64,000 bases of DNA from Paenibacillus sp. FSL H7-0737 (GCF_000758545.1 NZ_CP009279.1:2232001-2296000); one strand, 5' to 3'. Positions 27,908 through 37,625 are shown, counted from the stretch's first letter. Program-made: numbers and translations. Notes: a model not told the origin generated them from the sequence alone.

Positions 27908-28896
27908 GTACTTTCACGAATCGCCAAATAATGAGCTACATTTGCATGATGCTGAATACCAGTCTCCCCTTTAATCAGCTTGATTAAAGTTCGGGTAGCA
28001 GTCATTCCAATCTCCGTTCCAGAGTATTCCACCGAGGACAGCTTGGGACGAACGACAGAAGCGATAAAGCTATTATCGAATCCGAACACCGCAACATCCT
28101 CTGGCACCCGAATACCGTTATCGATCAGAAAATTCATCGCCCCTACAGCTATCCAATCTGTGGAGCAAAAAACCGCAGTAGGTAGCTCCCCGCTATCCTT
28201 AATCCGGTGCATAGCGTCACTTCCATCTTCTACGGCCATTCCACTTTCTACTACCCATTCTTCTCTTAAGGTAATGCCTGCATCCAAAAGCGCTTGTTGA
28301 TAGCCGCGATATCGATCGCCACCCACTGCATTATCTCCAGATACCCGGATCATGCCGATACTTCTATGTCCTTTTTGAATCAGATAAGTAACGGCTTCAT
28401 AGGAGGCGGTAACATTATCCAGATGGACAGAAGGGATCGAATCAATCTGAGATTGTTCTCCAACTAACACGCAAGGTGACCCGGATTTCTGGATAATCTC
28501 CAAATGCTCTTTACTCGGAACCGAGCCTACATATATATAACCCTCAGTCCCCATATGGTGAAATAAGTTCAAATAATGAAGTTCACTATTAACACTTCCG
28601 TCTGTTAACCCGACCAAAACATCATAACCATATAGCTCGGCGAGATCACGTATGCCAATATTGAAATCATCAAGCACGGTATTACTGTTCTGCGGAATAA
28701 TGACACCAATCAGAGGTGTATCCGATTTACCTGCATCTGAACCGATGACATTAGGACGGTAATTCATTTGTTTCATGGCTTCCAATACACGCTTACGAAC
28801 TTCCTCGTTTACCGGTTTGCTGTTATTGACAACCCTTGATACGGTAGCTATTGAAACGTCAGCCATTTTGGCTATATCTTTAATTTTTACCTTCAA
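27901..28896 (-). CDS. LacI family transcriptional regulator
   Basis: About 331 residues. LacI HTH with VKIKDIAKMADVSIATVSRV and hinge helix, then a periplasmic-binding-protein-like sensor domain (about 60-331; IGVIIPQNSN, AVFGFDNSFIASVVRPKLSS). It is divergent from the alpha-glucosidase gene, and two 16-bp palindromes stand in front of that gene, so it probably represses sugar-oligomer hydrolysis until an alpha-glucoside binds. The start is set at TTG 28896, just before KVKIKDIA; a longer reading from ATG 28908 or beyond is possible but adds residues unlike the family. Confidence 0.87.
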   Translation of the reverse strand: MKVKIKDIAKMADVSIATVSRVVNNSKPVNEEVRKRVLEAMKQMNYRPNVIGSDAGKSDTPLIGVIIPQNSNTVLDDFNIGIRDLAELYGYDVLVGLTDGSVNSELHYLNLFHHMGTEGYIYVGSVPSKEHLEIIQKSGSPCVLVGEQSQIDSIPSVHLDNVTASYEAVTYLIQKGHRSIGMIRVSGDNAVGGDRYRGYQQALLDAGITLREEWVVESGMAVEDGSDAMHRIKDSGELPTAVFCSTDWIAVGAMNFLIDNGIRVPEDVAVFGFDNSFIASVVRPKLSSVEYSGTEIGMTATRTLIKLIKGETGIQHHANVAHYLAIRESTG

Positions 28897-29023
28897 GAAT
28901 ATCACCATAACTTTCCAATCTTGTATTCGTTCTAGAATATATCGCAAGCATATCACGGATAGCTTCAAGAATCCAAAAGATTGTTATTGACCAGGAAAAT
29001 AAAAGATCCTATAATGATCGCAT

Positions 29024-29039
29024 AGGAAAATAATTTCCT
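29024..29039. promoter_or_regulatory. LacI-type operator O1
   Basis: AGGAAAATAATTTCCT, a palindrome with one mismatch. A third weak version (AGGAAAATAAAAGATCCT) begins at 28993. Confidence 0.6.
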
Positions 29040-29118
29040 TGAATAAACCCTAAATAGATAGTTTTTTAGTCGATAGTCTTAAGTTTTTTTATGAAAATCA
29101 CTAATTCGTGAATTAAAT

Positions 29119-29134
29119 AGGAAAATATTTTCCT
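29119..29134. promoter_or_regulatory. LacI-type operator O2
   Basis: AGGAAAATATTTTCCT is a perfect 16-bp palindrome, 95 bp from O1 and just ahead of the alpha-glucosidase start. The two sites could support looping. Confidence 0.65.
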
Positions 29135-29168
29135 GAGAGGGTATATGAATACGAAGGAGCTGCATACA

Positions 29169-30890
29169 TTGAACAGAACATGGTGGAAAGAAGCCACAGC
29201 GTATCAAATTTACCCACGGAGCTTTATGGACAGCAATGGCGATGGTGTTGGAGATCTGCAGGGAGTCATCTCAAAACTTGATTATTTACAGGACCTTGGC
29301 ATCAATGTCATTTGGATTTGTCCTATTTATAAATCCCCGAACGATGATAATGGATATGATATTTCAGATTACCAGGATATTATGGCGGAGTTCGGCAGTA
29401 TGGCCGATTTCGATCAGCTATTAAGCGAGGTTCATGCACGGGGCATGAAGCTGATTCTGGATCTTGTCATTAACCATACTTCAGACGAACACCCTTGGTT
29501 TGTTGAAGCGCGTTCAAGCAAGGAGAATGCTAAACGTGATTATTATATTTGGAGAGATCCTAAGGACGGAAAGGAACCGAATAACTGGGAGAGTATTTTC
29601 AGCGGTTCGATCTGGGAGTTTGACCCTGCTACAGAGCAATATTTCATGCATGTATTCTCCAAAAGACAGCCTGACCTCAACTGGGAGAATCCTGAAGTAC
29701 GTCAGGAATTATACGGTATGGTTAATTGGTGGCTGGATAAAGGGATCGACGGCTTCCGAGTGGATGCTATTTCACATATCAAGAAAATCCCAGGTCTTCC
29801 TGATCTGCCAAATCCAGATAATCTTCCGTTCGTTTCGTCCGGCGCGGGTCATATGAATCGGGAAGGAATTCACGATTTTCTTCAGGAGCTGAAACAGGAA
29901 ACATTTGATCGTTATGACATTATGACCGTTGGTGAAGCGAGTGGTGTTAGTGTCGATCAAGCGGAAATGTGGGTAGGCGAGGAGCAGGGCAAATTCAATA
30001 TGATTTTTCAATTCGAGCATTTAGCTCTTTGGAATAAGAGTGTTACGGGTGGCTTGGATGTTCTGCAGCTGAAATCAGCACTTTCCCGCTGGCAAAAAGG
30101 TCTTGAGGGTAGAGGCTGGAATGCATTATTTATCGAGAATCATGACCAACCACGTTCAGTTTCCACTTGGGGAAATGATGGCGAGTATTGGAAGACATCG
30201 GCCAAATCGCTGGCTACAATGTATTTCCTAATGCAAGGAACACCGTTTATTTATCAAGGTCAAGAAATTGGGATGACTAATGTACGATTTGATTCCATGG
30301 ATGATTATGATGATGTGGCGATGAAGAACCTGTATCGTTTAGAGACAGAAGCCGGAAAATCACATGAAGAAGTCATGGAGGTTATCTGGAAGAACGGTCG
30401 GGACAATTCTAGAACGCCAATGCAATGGGATGACTCTGAGAACGCTGGTTTCAGTAGCGGCAAGCCTTGGATGAAGGTCAATCCTAATTTCACGGAGATC
30501 AATGTGGAGCGTGCGAAGCAGGACCCTGATTCCATCTATCATCATTATAAAAAGCTAATCGCACTTCGGGCCGCTAATCCTATTACCGTTTATGGAACCT
30601 ATGATTTGATCCTGCCTGAAGATGAACGAATCTACGCTTATACTCGTACACTTGGCAATGAGAAATTGCTGGTCATGTCAAACCTGACTTCAGAGGAAGC
30701 GCTGTTCGACCTTCCGTTTGATTTGGAATTTGACTCCAGTGAGTTGCTGTTGAATAACTATGAAGTTGACCCTGCCGAGAAGATCGAGACAGTGGCATTA
30801 CGCCCTTACGAATCTCGTGTGTATATGCTGGTTAACGCACCTGTAGAGCAAGAGGCAATTCGTGAGAGTGTGCCTGCAACAACGGTTTAA
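29169..30890 (+). CDS. Alpha-glucosidase, GH13 (MalL/oligo-1,6-glucosidase family)
   Basis: About 573 residues, cytoplasmic (no signal peptide). Catalytic residues: nucleophile Asp199 in GFRVDAISH, acid/base Glu256 in VGEASG, Asp326 in IENHDQPR, numbering close to known oligo-1,6-glucosidases. The residue after the nucleophile is Ala; in this family Val there goes with alpha-1,6 and Ala/Thr with alpha-1,4 preference, so a maltase-like specificity is likely (inference). TTG 29169 is preferred: AAGGAG (29154-29159) is 9 nt upstream and the protein starts NRTWWKEA, as usual. ATG 29145 is an alternative. Confidence 0.88.
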   Translation: MNRTWWKEATAYQIYPRSFMDSNGDGVGDLQGVISKLDYLQDLGINVIWICPIYKSPNDDNGYDISDYQDIMAEFGSMADFDQLLSEVHARGMKLILDLVINHTSDEHPWFVEARSSKENAKRDYYIWRDPKDGKEPNNWESIFSGSIWEFDPATEQYFMHVFSKRQPDLNWENPEVRQELYGMVNWWLDKGIDGFRVDAISHIKKIPGLPDLPNPDNLPFVSSGAGHMNREGIHDFLQELKQETFDRYDIMTVGEASGVSVDQAEMWVGEEQGKFNMIFQFEHLALWNKSVTGGLDVLQLKSALSRWQKGLEGRGWNALFIENHDQPRSVSTWGNDGEYWKTSAKSLATMYFLMQGTPFIYQGQEIGMTNVRFDSMDDYDDVAMKNLYRLETEAGKSHEEVMEVIWKNGRDNSRTPMQWDDSENAGFSSGKPWMKVNPNFTEINVERAKQDPDSIYHHYKKLIALRAANPITVYGTYDLILPEDERIYAYTRTLGNEKLLVMSNLTSEEALFDLPFDLEFDSSELLLNNYEVDPAEKIETVALRPYESRVYMLVNAPVEQEAIRESVPATTV

Positions 30891-30906
30891 TTATTTTAAT
30901 AAACGC

Positions 30907-30945
30907 AAGAATGCCCCTCGGCCAATGGCTGAAGGGCATTCTTTT
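30907..30945. terminator. Bidirectional terminator between alpha-glucosidase and LtaS-like genes
   Basis: AAGAATGCCC (30907-30916) and GGGCATTCTTTTT (30933-30945). Confidence 0.85.
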
Positions 30946-30958
30946 TATTAAATATCAA

Positions 30959-32845
30959 TTATTTACTCTGTTCGCCATCATCCGTAGAAGATAAATCCGG
31001 CCGTTGCAGAATATAACTATTAGACATATTCAGGAGCCGCTGAACGGCATCAAATTGCGCTTGTGTTGAGCCGCCCTCAGTTTCAGAGCCGTCGATTAGG
31101 TTATAGTTATTTCCATCATCGTAATCAACACCAGTCAAGTACAAGCTTGTGTCATTAATAAAAGAACCAGTAGGAAGAAAATGTCTAACAGGTAGCAGAT
31201 TGGTCTGTTGATTCATCAGATCTTCTCCGAAGTGGAGCTGGTCCTTCATAGAAATCCCTAACAGATTAGCTACGGTTGGTAAGATGTCAATCTGACCGCC
31301 AGTTTGGGTATACACAGTAGGTTGGTCTATGCCCGGGGCATGAACTATGAAAGGAACGTTGAACATATCGGTATATCCATACTCGTGTCCGACCATTTCC
31401 TCCATTAATGATTTCTCATTGCCGTCAAGGGAATACAGGGATACACCTTGATGATCTCCGTAGAAGACAATCACGCTATCGTCCCATAACCCGCTGGACT
31501 TCAGTTCGTCTAGAAATTGTCCCATGGCGTAATCCGCATAATTTTGGGCTAAAATATAGTCGCCGACTAAGGTCCCTTCGTACCGTTTAGGCAACGTCAT
31601 TTTAAATTTAGATTCTGGCATTTTATAAGGGTGATGAGCGCTCATAGAAATGACCATCGCGTAAAAAGGATCGTCTTCCGCATCCATTTTGACTAATTCA
31701 GGAACGGTCTTGGCATACAGCACCTCATCGGAAGATCCAAATGCGATATGATCATCATCTCCATAGAATGACTGATCGTAGTATTTATCAAAGCCTAGCA
31801 CCTTGTATAAGGTTTTGCGGTTCCAGAATTCTACGCTATTGGTGTGAAAGGTGGCCGTGTTATATCCATTAGCTTTCATCAGCTTAGGCAGACTTGGAAG
31901 TTCCTTAGTCATATAGTTGGACGAAGTGGCTACTTCGTGATGAGGAACATATAGAGAGGTGTTCACTACAAACTCAGCATCCGATGTTGTTCCTTGCCCC
32001 GCATTTGTATAGAAGTTATTGAAATAATGTTCGCTTGAAATAAGTTTATTTAGATTGGGAGTTACTTCCTGTCCGTCAATGCTTAAGCCGAGCAGGAAAT
32101 TCTGAAAAGATTCCATTTGCACTACAATGAGATTTTTACCTTGAGCCGCTGCCCAATACTTTGGTGAGACTGGCTCCGTAATTCCCTTTGTAGCGTCCAC
32201 AGACTGCTGCGTAATTTCTTTGCTGTCGATCATTTCTTTCTTTTCTGTGGTGTCGGCAAAAATGGTATATACCTCGTAATTGAGAATCCCCATACGCTCT
32301 GCCTTTTTGTTCTCGTTCATACTGGCATGATTCGGCCAAATATTAAAGACACAGATCGCAAGTGAAACACTGATGATCCCAAGCAAGGCAGTTCGGTTCA
32401 TACGCCGGTTCATGCCTCTATCTTTCCAGATCGCAATATATTTGGGACGGAACATGAAGAACATGAAGACTACAATATCCACAAAAATGAACAAATAGTA
32501 TGGATCCAGCAAGGAGTATGTGCTTTCTCCGACCTTGGTTACCTTATCTGCCTGTTGCAAAGCATGGTAAGTAGCAATTACGCCGTAATATTTGTAATAC
32601 ATCAGGACGGCAAAATAAATCACTGAAATTAATAAGTTCGCAATCATGTAATACAGAAACTTCCGTTTGGAAGCCATCCATTCAATGAGTCCAAAGACGA
32701 TAAAGAAGAACGGGATCTCTGTGAGCAGCATGCTCCAATTAGGGCCGTCACTAAATACTACGAACCAGGCCACTGCGCATTTTAAGAGCAGGATAAAGCT
32801 AAAAATTAGAAAGGGCTTGTTTTTTATTTGAAAATCTTTTTTCAC
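30959..32845 (-). CDS. Lipoteichoic acid synthase-like sulfatase family protein
   Basis: 628 residues. Five membrane segments within the first 170 residues, then an extracellular sulfatase-fold domain. Metal and catalytic residues match LtaS: Glu245 (VVQMESFQN), nucleophile Thr287 (GQGTTSDAEF), the HTNSVEFWNR loop and YGDHQG near 468-473. It transfers glycerol phosphate from phosphatidylglycerol, making polyglycerol-phosphate polymer or its primer. Which paralogue (LtaS, YfnI, YqgS type) cannot be decided. GTG 32845 starts with GAGG about 10 nt upstream. Confidence 0.87.
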   Translation of the reverse strand: MKKDFQIKNKPFLIFSFILLLKCAVAWFVVFSDGPNWSMLLTEIPFFFIVFGLIEWMASKRKFLYYMIANLLISVIYFAVLMYYKYYGVIATYHALQQADKVTKVGESTYSLLDPYYLFIFVDIVVFMFFMFRPKYIAIWKDRGMNRRMNRTALLGIISVSLAICVFNIWPNHASMNENKKAERMGILNYEVYTIFADTTEKKEMIDSKEITQQSVDATKGITEPVSPKYWAAAQGKNLIVVQMESFQNFLLGLSIDGQEVTPNLNKLISSEHYFNNFYTNAGQGTTSDAEFVVNTSLYVPHHEVATSSNYMTKELPSLPKLMKANGYNTATFHTNSVEFWNRKTLYKVLGFDKYYDQSFYGDDDHIAFGSSDEVLYAKTVPELVKMDAEDDPFYAMVISMSAHHPYKMPESKFKMTLPKRYEGTLVGDYILAQNYADYAMGQFLDELKSSGLWDDSVIVFYGDHQGVSLYSLDGNEKSLMEEMVGHEYGYTDMFNVPFIVHAPGIDQPTVYTQTGGQIDILPTVANLLGISMKDQLHFGEDLMNQQTNLLPVRHFLPTGSFINDTSLYLTGVDYDDGNNYNLIDGSETEGGSTQAQFDAVQRLLNMSNSYILQRPDLSSTDDGEQSK

Positions 32846-33197
32846 TCGTAATCATCCTCTCTGGTGCAAAACAAACTAAAATCCTGCATAACTCTGTATG
32901 TTGTGGGAATCCGTTGCAATATGCCGATGCTTATTATGCTCTTGAAGTTTTAGTGTGTCAAAAGACGGACGAGAGACCTAGAGCGCAGCAACAAGCGATT
33001 TATGCCATATAAACAGTTAAAATCAGCTTCAATCCTAAACTACAGATTAAAGCGTATAAATTGATTTAAAAAATTACAGTTCCTCGCAACTTTACATAAT
33101 ATTCCACAGTCTATATAAGAAGATTGAATACAGTGGGGGTCTCTATTGTTGCAGATCAACAGTTTGACCCTACCGATTCTAAAAGGAGTGATCTTAA
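32846..33197. other. Divergent intergenic region, LtaS-like / RCC1 protein
   Basis: 352 bases with no gene recognised. It must hold the promoters of both divergent genes. An AT-rich TACATAAT stretch near 33092-33100 is a possible -10 region for the plus gene, and AAAAGGAGTGAT (33180-33191) is its ribosome site. No repeats of the dispersed family were seen. Confidence 0.4.
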
Positions 33198-34688
33198 GTG
33201 GGAAGACAAATTTCAAGCATTAAAATTCAGATAAGACGAATAGGTATTGTAGTTGTTGGGGCAGCTATTATCCTAGCTACAGCCTCACCATTAATAGTAA
33301 AAGCGGACAGTGTTGTAAATTTCCCGGATGAAAAGAAGTTATTGTCTGGCATCACAGGGCTGGATGCGGGGGATAGGAGCGCTTATGCCATCACTGCGGA
33401 TGGAACAGCCTGGGCTTGGGGGGGGGGATACGGTTCTATTGGTAATGGGGCAACCACGCCAGCGTATACTCCAGTCAAAATGCGCATCGATCATGTTAAG
33501 CAAGTTTCAGGTGGCTACCGTCATAATTTGATGTTGAAAGACGATGGAACAGTGTGGGCAGTAGGGGGGAACGAACATGGACAACTTGGCACTGGAGCGC
33601 AGTCCTCGACAGTCCTTGTAGAGCCGGTTCAAGTGAAGGGGCTAACGGATGTGATTTCTGTTTCAGCAGGAGACACACATAGCTTAGCGCTTCGAAAAGA
33701 CGGAACGGTATGGGCGTGGGGAGGCAATGAGCAAGGAGAACTCGGTGATAATTCGGGGAAAAACGGGCTAACACCGGTGCAGGTGAAAGGACTACCCTCC
33801 ATTTTAGCTATAGCTGCAGGATCGAATAATTCAGTGGCACTTGGGAACGGCGGAGAGGTGTGGGTATGGGGCTCATCTAAAACTAGAGGCATTAAAAAGG
33901 ATGCGGTTCTAAAGCCTACCCTACTTAAAGGCGGCGGGGAGTACAGAGCTGTTGATACTGATGGGTGGAGTGGAGTAGCTTTGAGATGGGATGGTACCGT
34001 TTGGTTATGGAATAATTACACAGATATGAATCCGGGTGGAACTTTACAGCCGATTCAGATTCCAGGACTCACTGATGTCGTATCGATGACAACGGACTCT
34101 GCAGTAAAAGCCGATGGGACCGTATGGCAGTGGACAGTTGGCGATAAGAATAAGATGAATGTTAAGCAGATTAGTGGTATTCAAAATGCAGTTTCGATTA
34201 CCAGCGGGAACAGAAATCATTATGTGCTCTTAAAAGACGGTCATGTTCTTGCATGGGGAACGAATGAATTTGGACAGACTGGGTTGGGGGTTAGAGATTT
34301 TATGATTGACACGCCTCAGCCCGTGAAGAAATCGATAGAGGTCCTGTTGAACAATAGTAAAATGGATCTGACCATGCCTCCTTTACTGCTCAACAATTCT
34401 ACTTACGTTCCTTTAAGAGGAATATTTCAGCAAATGGGAGTGGATGTACGTTGGGACGTTCCATCGAGATCAGTTATTGCCGTGAAGGAATCTACCTCTA
34501 CTACGCTGATCTTAAATTCGGTTAATGGACAAACGACAGTGAATGGAAAAGTGATAGCCACAGATCAAAAGCCAGTCTTTATTAATGATAGTGTATATGT
34601 ACCTTTAAGACTGGTGAGTGAAATGTTAGGCGCTAAGGTAGAATGGGATGCCGAAGCTTATGCTGTTCAAATTCATTCAAACCAATAA
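33198..34688 (+). CDS. Secreted RCC1-repeat protein with copper-amine-oxidase N-terminal domain
   Basis: 496 residues. Signal peptide (about 1-36), then about seven RCC1-like blades (about 45-370; WAWGGNEQGELG, SLALRKDGTVWAWGG) forming a beta-propeller, then a Cu_amine_oxidN1 domain (about 375-496; TYVPLRGIFQQMGVDVRWD, VYVPLRLVSEMLGAKVEW). Such proteins are common in Paenibacillus and probably bind wall or ligands outside the cell; the role is unknown. GTG 33198. A run of ten G (33418-33427) lies in blade one. A related gene of the same architecture is at 37626-39149. Confidence 0.85.
   Translation: MGRQISSIKIQIRRIGIVVVGAAIILATASPLIVKADSVVNFPDEKKLLSGITGLDAGDRSAYAITADGTAWAWGGGYGSIGNGATTPAYTPVKMRIDHVKQVSGGYRHNLMLKDDGTVWAVGGNEHGQLGTGAQSSTVLVEPVQVKGLTDVISVSAGDTHSLALRKDGTVWAWGGNEQGELGDNSGKNGLTPVQVKGLPSILAIAAGSNNSVALGNGGEVWVWGSSKTRGIKKDAVLKPTLLKGGGEYRAVDTDGWSGVALRWDGTVWLWNNYTDMNPGGTLQPIQIPGLTDVVSMTTDSAVKADGTVWQWTVGDKNKMNVKQISGIQNAVSITSGNRNHYVLLKDGHVLAWGTNEFGQTGLGVRDFMIDTPQPVKKSIEVLLNNSKMDLTMPPLLLNNSTYVPLRGIFQQMGVDVRWDVPSRSVIAVKESTSTTLILNSVNGQTTVNGKVIATDQKPVFINDSVYVPLRLVSEMLGAKVEWDAEAYAVQIHSNQ
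33418..33427 (+). repeat. G10 homopolymer inside the RCC1 gene
   Basis: Ten consecutive G encode WGGG near residue 75. Such tracts are prone to slippage; a gain or loss of one base would truncate the protein early. Confidence 0.7.
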
Positions 34689-34713
34689 AAAACAGCTCGA
34701 AATTCTTAATCAT

Positions 34714-34925
34714 GATGCTGATGAATATTGGATCAATGGGACAACGTATAATAACCCCAACTATCATTCAATTAGGGTCTTGAAACGGATGGGCATAGGA
34801 ACAACGGTAATATTGGGACAAAAACGGGTAAGAGTATACATTACGGCCTCTTTATATTCATTGCAGTGCTGTTGATCGGAACTGGTGAATGGCCGTTCAG
34901 GATGCCGCTAAACCGAACGTCTTAA
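34714..34925 (+). pseudogene. Frameshifted C-terminal remnant of a DUF5808-like membrane protein
   Basis: One frame reads DADEYWINGTTYNNPN and VLKRMGIGTTVILGQK, which resembles the DUF5808 domain; after a shift at an A-run (about 34820-34824) another frame reads GKSIHYGLFIFIAVLLIG and ends at TAA 34923. Upstream parts of the usual multi-pass protein are missing. It is therefore a decayed 3' fragment. The rest of 34926-35157 shows nothing recognisable. Confidence 0.55.
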
Positions 34926-35157
34926 GGCGGAATTGAAAGGATGGTGAGGTTTCTCATTGAACTTAAAATAAAACGTATGAAGTAGCCCCCTATTGTGATA
35001 GAATAATCTAGTTGTCCTAGTTTCCGGAAATTTACTCCATTCCAGCGATTTTCATTAGATATATAGGTGGATAATCGAGGAAATATGAGCATTCAAGAGT
35101 ATTAACAAGAATCCTTGAAGATTTTACACAATAAACATCATTTTTTGTCGGTTTTTA

Positions 35158-35186
35158 TTGATTTATTCAAAAATATTATGTATAAT
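35158..35186 (+). promoter_or_regulatory. Promoter of the carboxynorspermidine operon
   Basis: TTGATT (35158-35163), 17-bp spacer, TATAAT (35181-35186), about 45 nt before the TTG start codon. Confidence 0.7.
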
Positions 35187-35230
35187 CAGCCTTGTTGATT
35201 TTGCAAATGGAATTTTAGGAGGTTTTTATT

Positions 35231-36430
35231 TTGGGAAAAGCGTTAATTATTGGCGCTGGCGGTGTTTCCAGTGTTGTTGTTCACAAATGCTGCCAGAACC
35301 CGGATGTATTTGAAGAGATCTGCATAGCTAGCAGAACTGTCGCGAAATGTGACGCTCTGAAAGATAAATTAGCCGGAGGCCGCACGAAGATTTCTACTGC
35401 TCAGGTCGATGCAGATAATACGGACGAAGTCATTGAACTGATCAAGAGCTTTGAGCCGGATGTCGTTATTAATGTCGCTCTCCCATATCAGGACCTGACA
35501 ATCATGGATGCGTGCCTGGCAACAGGAGTGCATTATGTGGATACTGCCAATTATGAACCACAAGATACAGCGAAATTTGAATACTCTTGGCAGTGGGCTT
35601 ACAAAGAAAGATTCGAAAAAGCAGGCCTTACCGCGTTGCTTGGTAGTGGATTTGATCCAGGTGTAACGGGCGTGTTCACAGCTTACGCTCAAAAGCACTA
35701 TTTTGATGAGATTCATACCATTGATATTGTAGACGCCAATGCTGGTGATCACGGATATCCATTTGCAACAAACTTTAATCCTGAAATCAATATTCGTGAA
35801 ATTACAGCCAATGGCCGCTATTTCGAGAATGGCGAGTGGATTGAAACTGCACCGCTTTCCGAGAAAAAAGTATACGATCTTCCGGAAATTGGACCAAAAG
35901 ATATTTATCTTTTGTATCATGAAGAATTAGAGTCTTTGGCCGTTAACATCAAGGGTGTAAAGAAGATCCGTTTCTGGATGACCTTCTCGCAGAATTACCT
36001 GACTCACTTGAAAGTGCTTGAGAATGTGGGCATGACTTCTATCGAGCCTATCATGTATGAAGGAAAAGAGATCGTTCCTCTGCAATTCTTGAAGGCTATT
36101 TTACCGGACCCAGCTTCTTTGGGACCAAGAACAAAAGGCAAAACGAACATTGGATGTATCATCCAAGGAACTAAAGACGGAAAGCCAAAAACTTATTATG
36201 TATACAATGTTTGCGATCATGAAGAGTGCTATGCAGAGGTTGGCTCCCAAGCCATTTCCTACACTACAGGCGTTCCTGCAATGATCGGAGCGATGTTAAT
36301 TATAAAAGGTATCTGGAAGAAGCCGGGCGTATTCAACGTTGAAGAGTTCGATCCAGATCCATTCATGGAAGCTTTAAATAAACATGGTCTGCCTTGGCAA
36401 GAAGATTTCTCGCCAACGCTGTTAGACTAA
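35231..36430 (+). CDS. Carboxynorspermidine synthase/dehydrogenase (saccharopine dehydrogenase family)
   Basis: 399 residues. N-terminal NAD(P)-binding fold IIGAGGVSSVVVHKC (about 5-19), then a saccharopine-dehydrogenase-like catalytic domain with NVALPYQDLTIMDACLATGV and DPGVTGVFTAYA. In the alternative polyamine pathway it condenses aspartate semialdehyde with a diamine (diaminopropane or putrescine) to carboxynorspermidine or carboxyspermidine, which NspC then decarboxylates. The next gene 9 nt downstream is nspC, which supports this role. TTG 35231 after AGGAGG (35218-35223). Confidence 0.9.
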   Translation: MGKALIIGAGGVSSVVVHKCCQNPDVFEEICIASRTVAKCDALKDKLAGGRTKISTAQVDADNTDEVIELIKSFEPDVVINVALPYQDLTIMDACLATGVHYVDTANYEPQDTAKFEYSWQWAYKERFEKAGLTALLGSGFDPGVTGVFTAYAQKHYFDEIHTIDIVDANAGDHGYPFATNFNPEINIREITANGRYFENGEWIETAPLSEKKVYDLPEIGPKDIYLLYHEELESLAVNIKGVKKIRFWMTFSQNYLTHLKVLENVGMTSIEPIMYEGKEIVPLQFLKAILPDPASLGPRTKGKTNIGCIIQGTKDGKPKTYYVYNVCDHEECYAEVGSQAISYTTGVPAMIGAMLIIKGIWKKPGVFNVEEFDPDPFMEALNKHGLPWQEDFSPTLLD

Positions 36431-36439
36431 GGCGCGATA

Positions 36440-37576
36440 ATGGATATAGATATCAGCGCGGTCCCGTCACCATGTTACCTTGTAGATGAAAGATTGCTTA
36501 CACGTAATCTTGAGATTATGAATTCTGTACAGGAACGCACTGGAGCAAAGATTTTGCTCGCGCAAAAAGGCTTCTCCATGCATTCCTTGTATCCGTTAGT
36601 TGGGAAGTACTTGCATGGTGTAACCTCAAGCTCCTTGTTCGAAGCCAGACTTGGCTATGAAAAGATGGGCAAAGAGGTTCATGTGTACGCACCAGCTTAT
36701 ATAGATAGTGAGTTTGATGAGCTCCTTGGATACTCCGATCACATTGTGTTCAATTCTTTTGACCAGTGGAATCGATTCAAGGATCGCGTTAAGAATGCAC
36801 CGAAACACATCAGCTGCGGCATTCGAGTGAATCCGGAATATTCCGAGATCGAAGTTCCGCTGTATGATCCGTGCTACAATTATTCCAGAATGGGAGTAAC
36901 TCTCCCTAACTTCAGACCGGAAGAGCTTGAGGGCATTGATGGACTACACTTCCATACCATGTGCGAACAGAATTCGGATACACTTGAGCGTACGCTCAAG
37001 GTAGTCGAAGAGAAGTTCGGACCTTATCTCAAAGGAATGAAATGGCTTAATTTCGGTGGCGGTCATCATATTACACGCCCTGATTATGATCTGGAGACCC
37101 TGGTGAAGTGTATTCTACACATGAAAGAGACTTACGGTGTGGAAATCTATCTGGAGCCGGGAGAGGCAGTAGCTCTCAATACCGGATATCTGGTAGCTAC
37201 CGTTCTTGATGTGATGCATAACGGGATGGACATTGCGATTCTCGATACCTCAGCAGAGTGCCACATGCCGGACGTACTGGCTATGCCGTACCGTCCGAAC
37301 ATTATCGATGCTGGACAACCTGGGGAATTTCCTTATACGTACAGATTAGGTGGAATGACTTGCCTTGCGGGAGATGTTATCGGAGATTATTCCTTCAAGG
37401 AGCCTTTGAAATACGGCGACAGACTCGTATTCCTTGATATGGCCCATTATTCCATGGTGAAGAATCATATGTTTAACGGTGTGAATCTGCCTTCTATTGT
37501 TAGTTACAATGAAGAAGAGGGAATCAAAGTAATCAAACAGTTCGCTTTCGAAGATTTCAGCGAACGTTTATCTTAA
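36440..37576 (+). CDS. nspC: Carboxynorspermidine/carboxyspermidine decarboxylase
   Basis: 378 residues, a PLP-dependent fold-III decarboxylase of the alanine racemase/DapDC fold. PLP Lys43 lies in LLAQKGFS, the Gly loop in NFGGGHHI, and the dimer-interface active-site residues in AECHMPDVLAMPYRP. It completes norspermidine or spermidine synthesis from the product of the gene upstream. ATG 36440. The strong terminator at 37584-37617 ends the two-gene operon. Confidence 0.92.
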   Translation: MDIDISAVPSPCYLVDERLLTRNLEIMNSVQERTGAKILLAQKGFSMHSLYPLVGKYLHGVTSSSLFEARLGYEKMGKEVHVYAPAYIDSEFDELLGYSDHIVFNSFDQWNRFKDRVKNAPKHISCGIRVNPEYSEIEVPLYDPCYNYSRMGVTLPNFRPEELEGIDGLHFHTMCEQNSDTLERTLKVVEEKFGPYLKGMKWLNFGGGHHITRPDYDLETLVKCILHMKETYGVEIYLEPGEAVALNTGYLVATVLDVMHNGMDIAILDTSAECHMPDVLAMPYRPNIIDAGQPGEFPYTYRLGGMTCLAGDVIGDYSFKEPLKYGDRLVFLDMAHYSMVKNHMFNGVNLPSIVSYNEEEGIKVIKQFAFEDFSERLS

Positions 37577-37583
37577 GATTAAT

Positions 37584-37617
37584 AAAAAGGTGTCCCGTGA
37601 TGGGACACCTTTTTTTG
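37584..37617. terminator. Bidirectional terminator after nspC
   Basis: AAAAAGGTGTCCC (37584-37596), GTGAT loop, GGGACACCTTTTTTT. Confidence 0.9.
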
Positions 37618-37625
37618 ATTACTCC

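Noticed and set aside
34648..34875. A 75-codon frame overlapping the RCC1 gene end
   Set aside because: Its second half is a decayed DUF5808-like fragment with a frameshift, so it is listed as a pseudogene instead of a gene.
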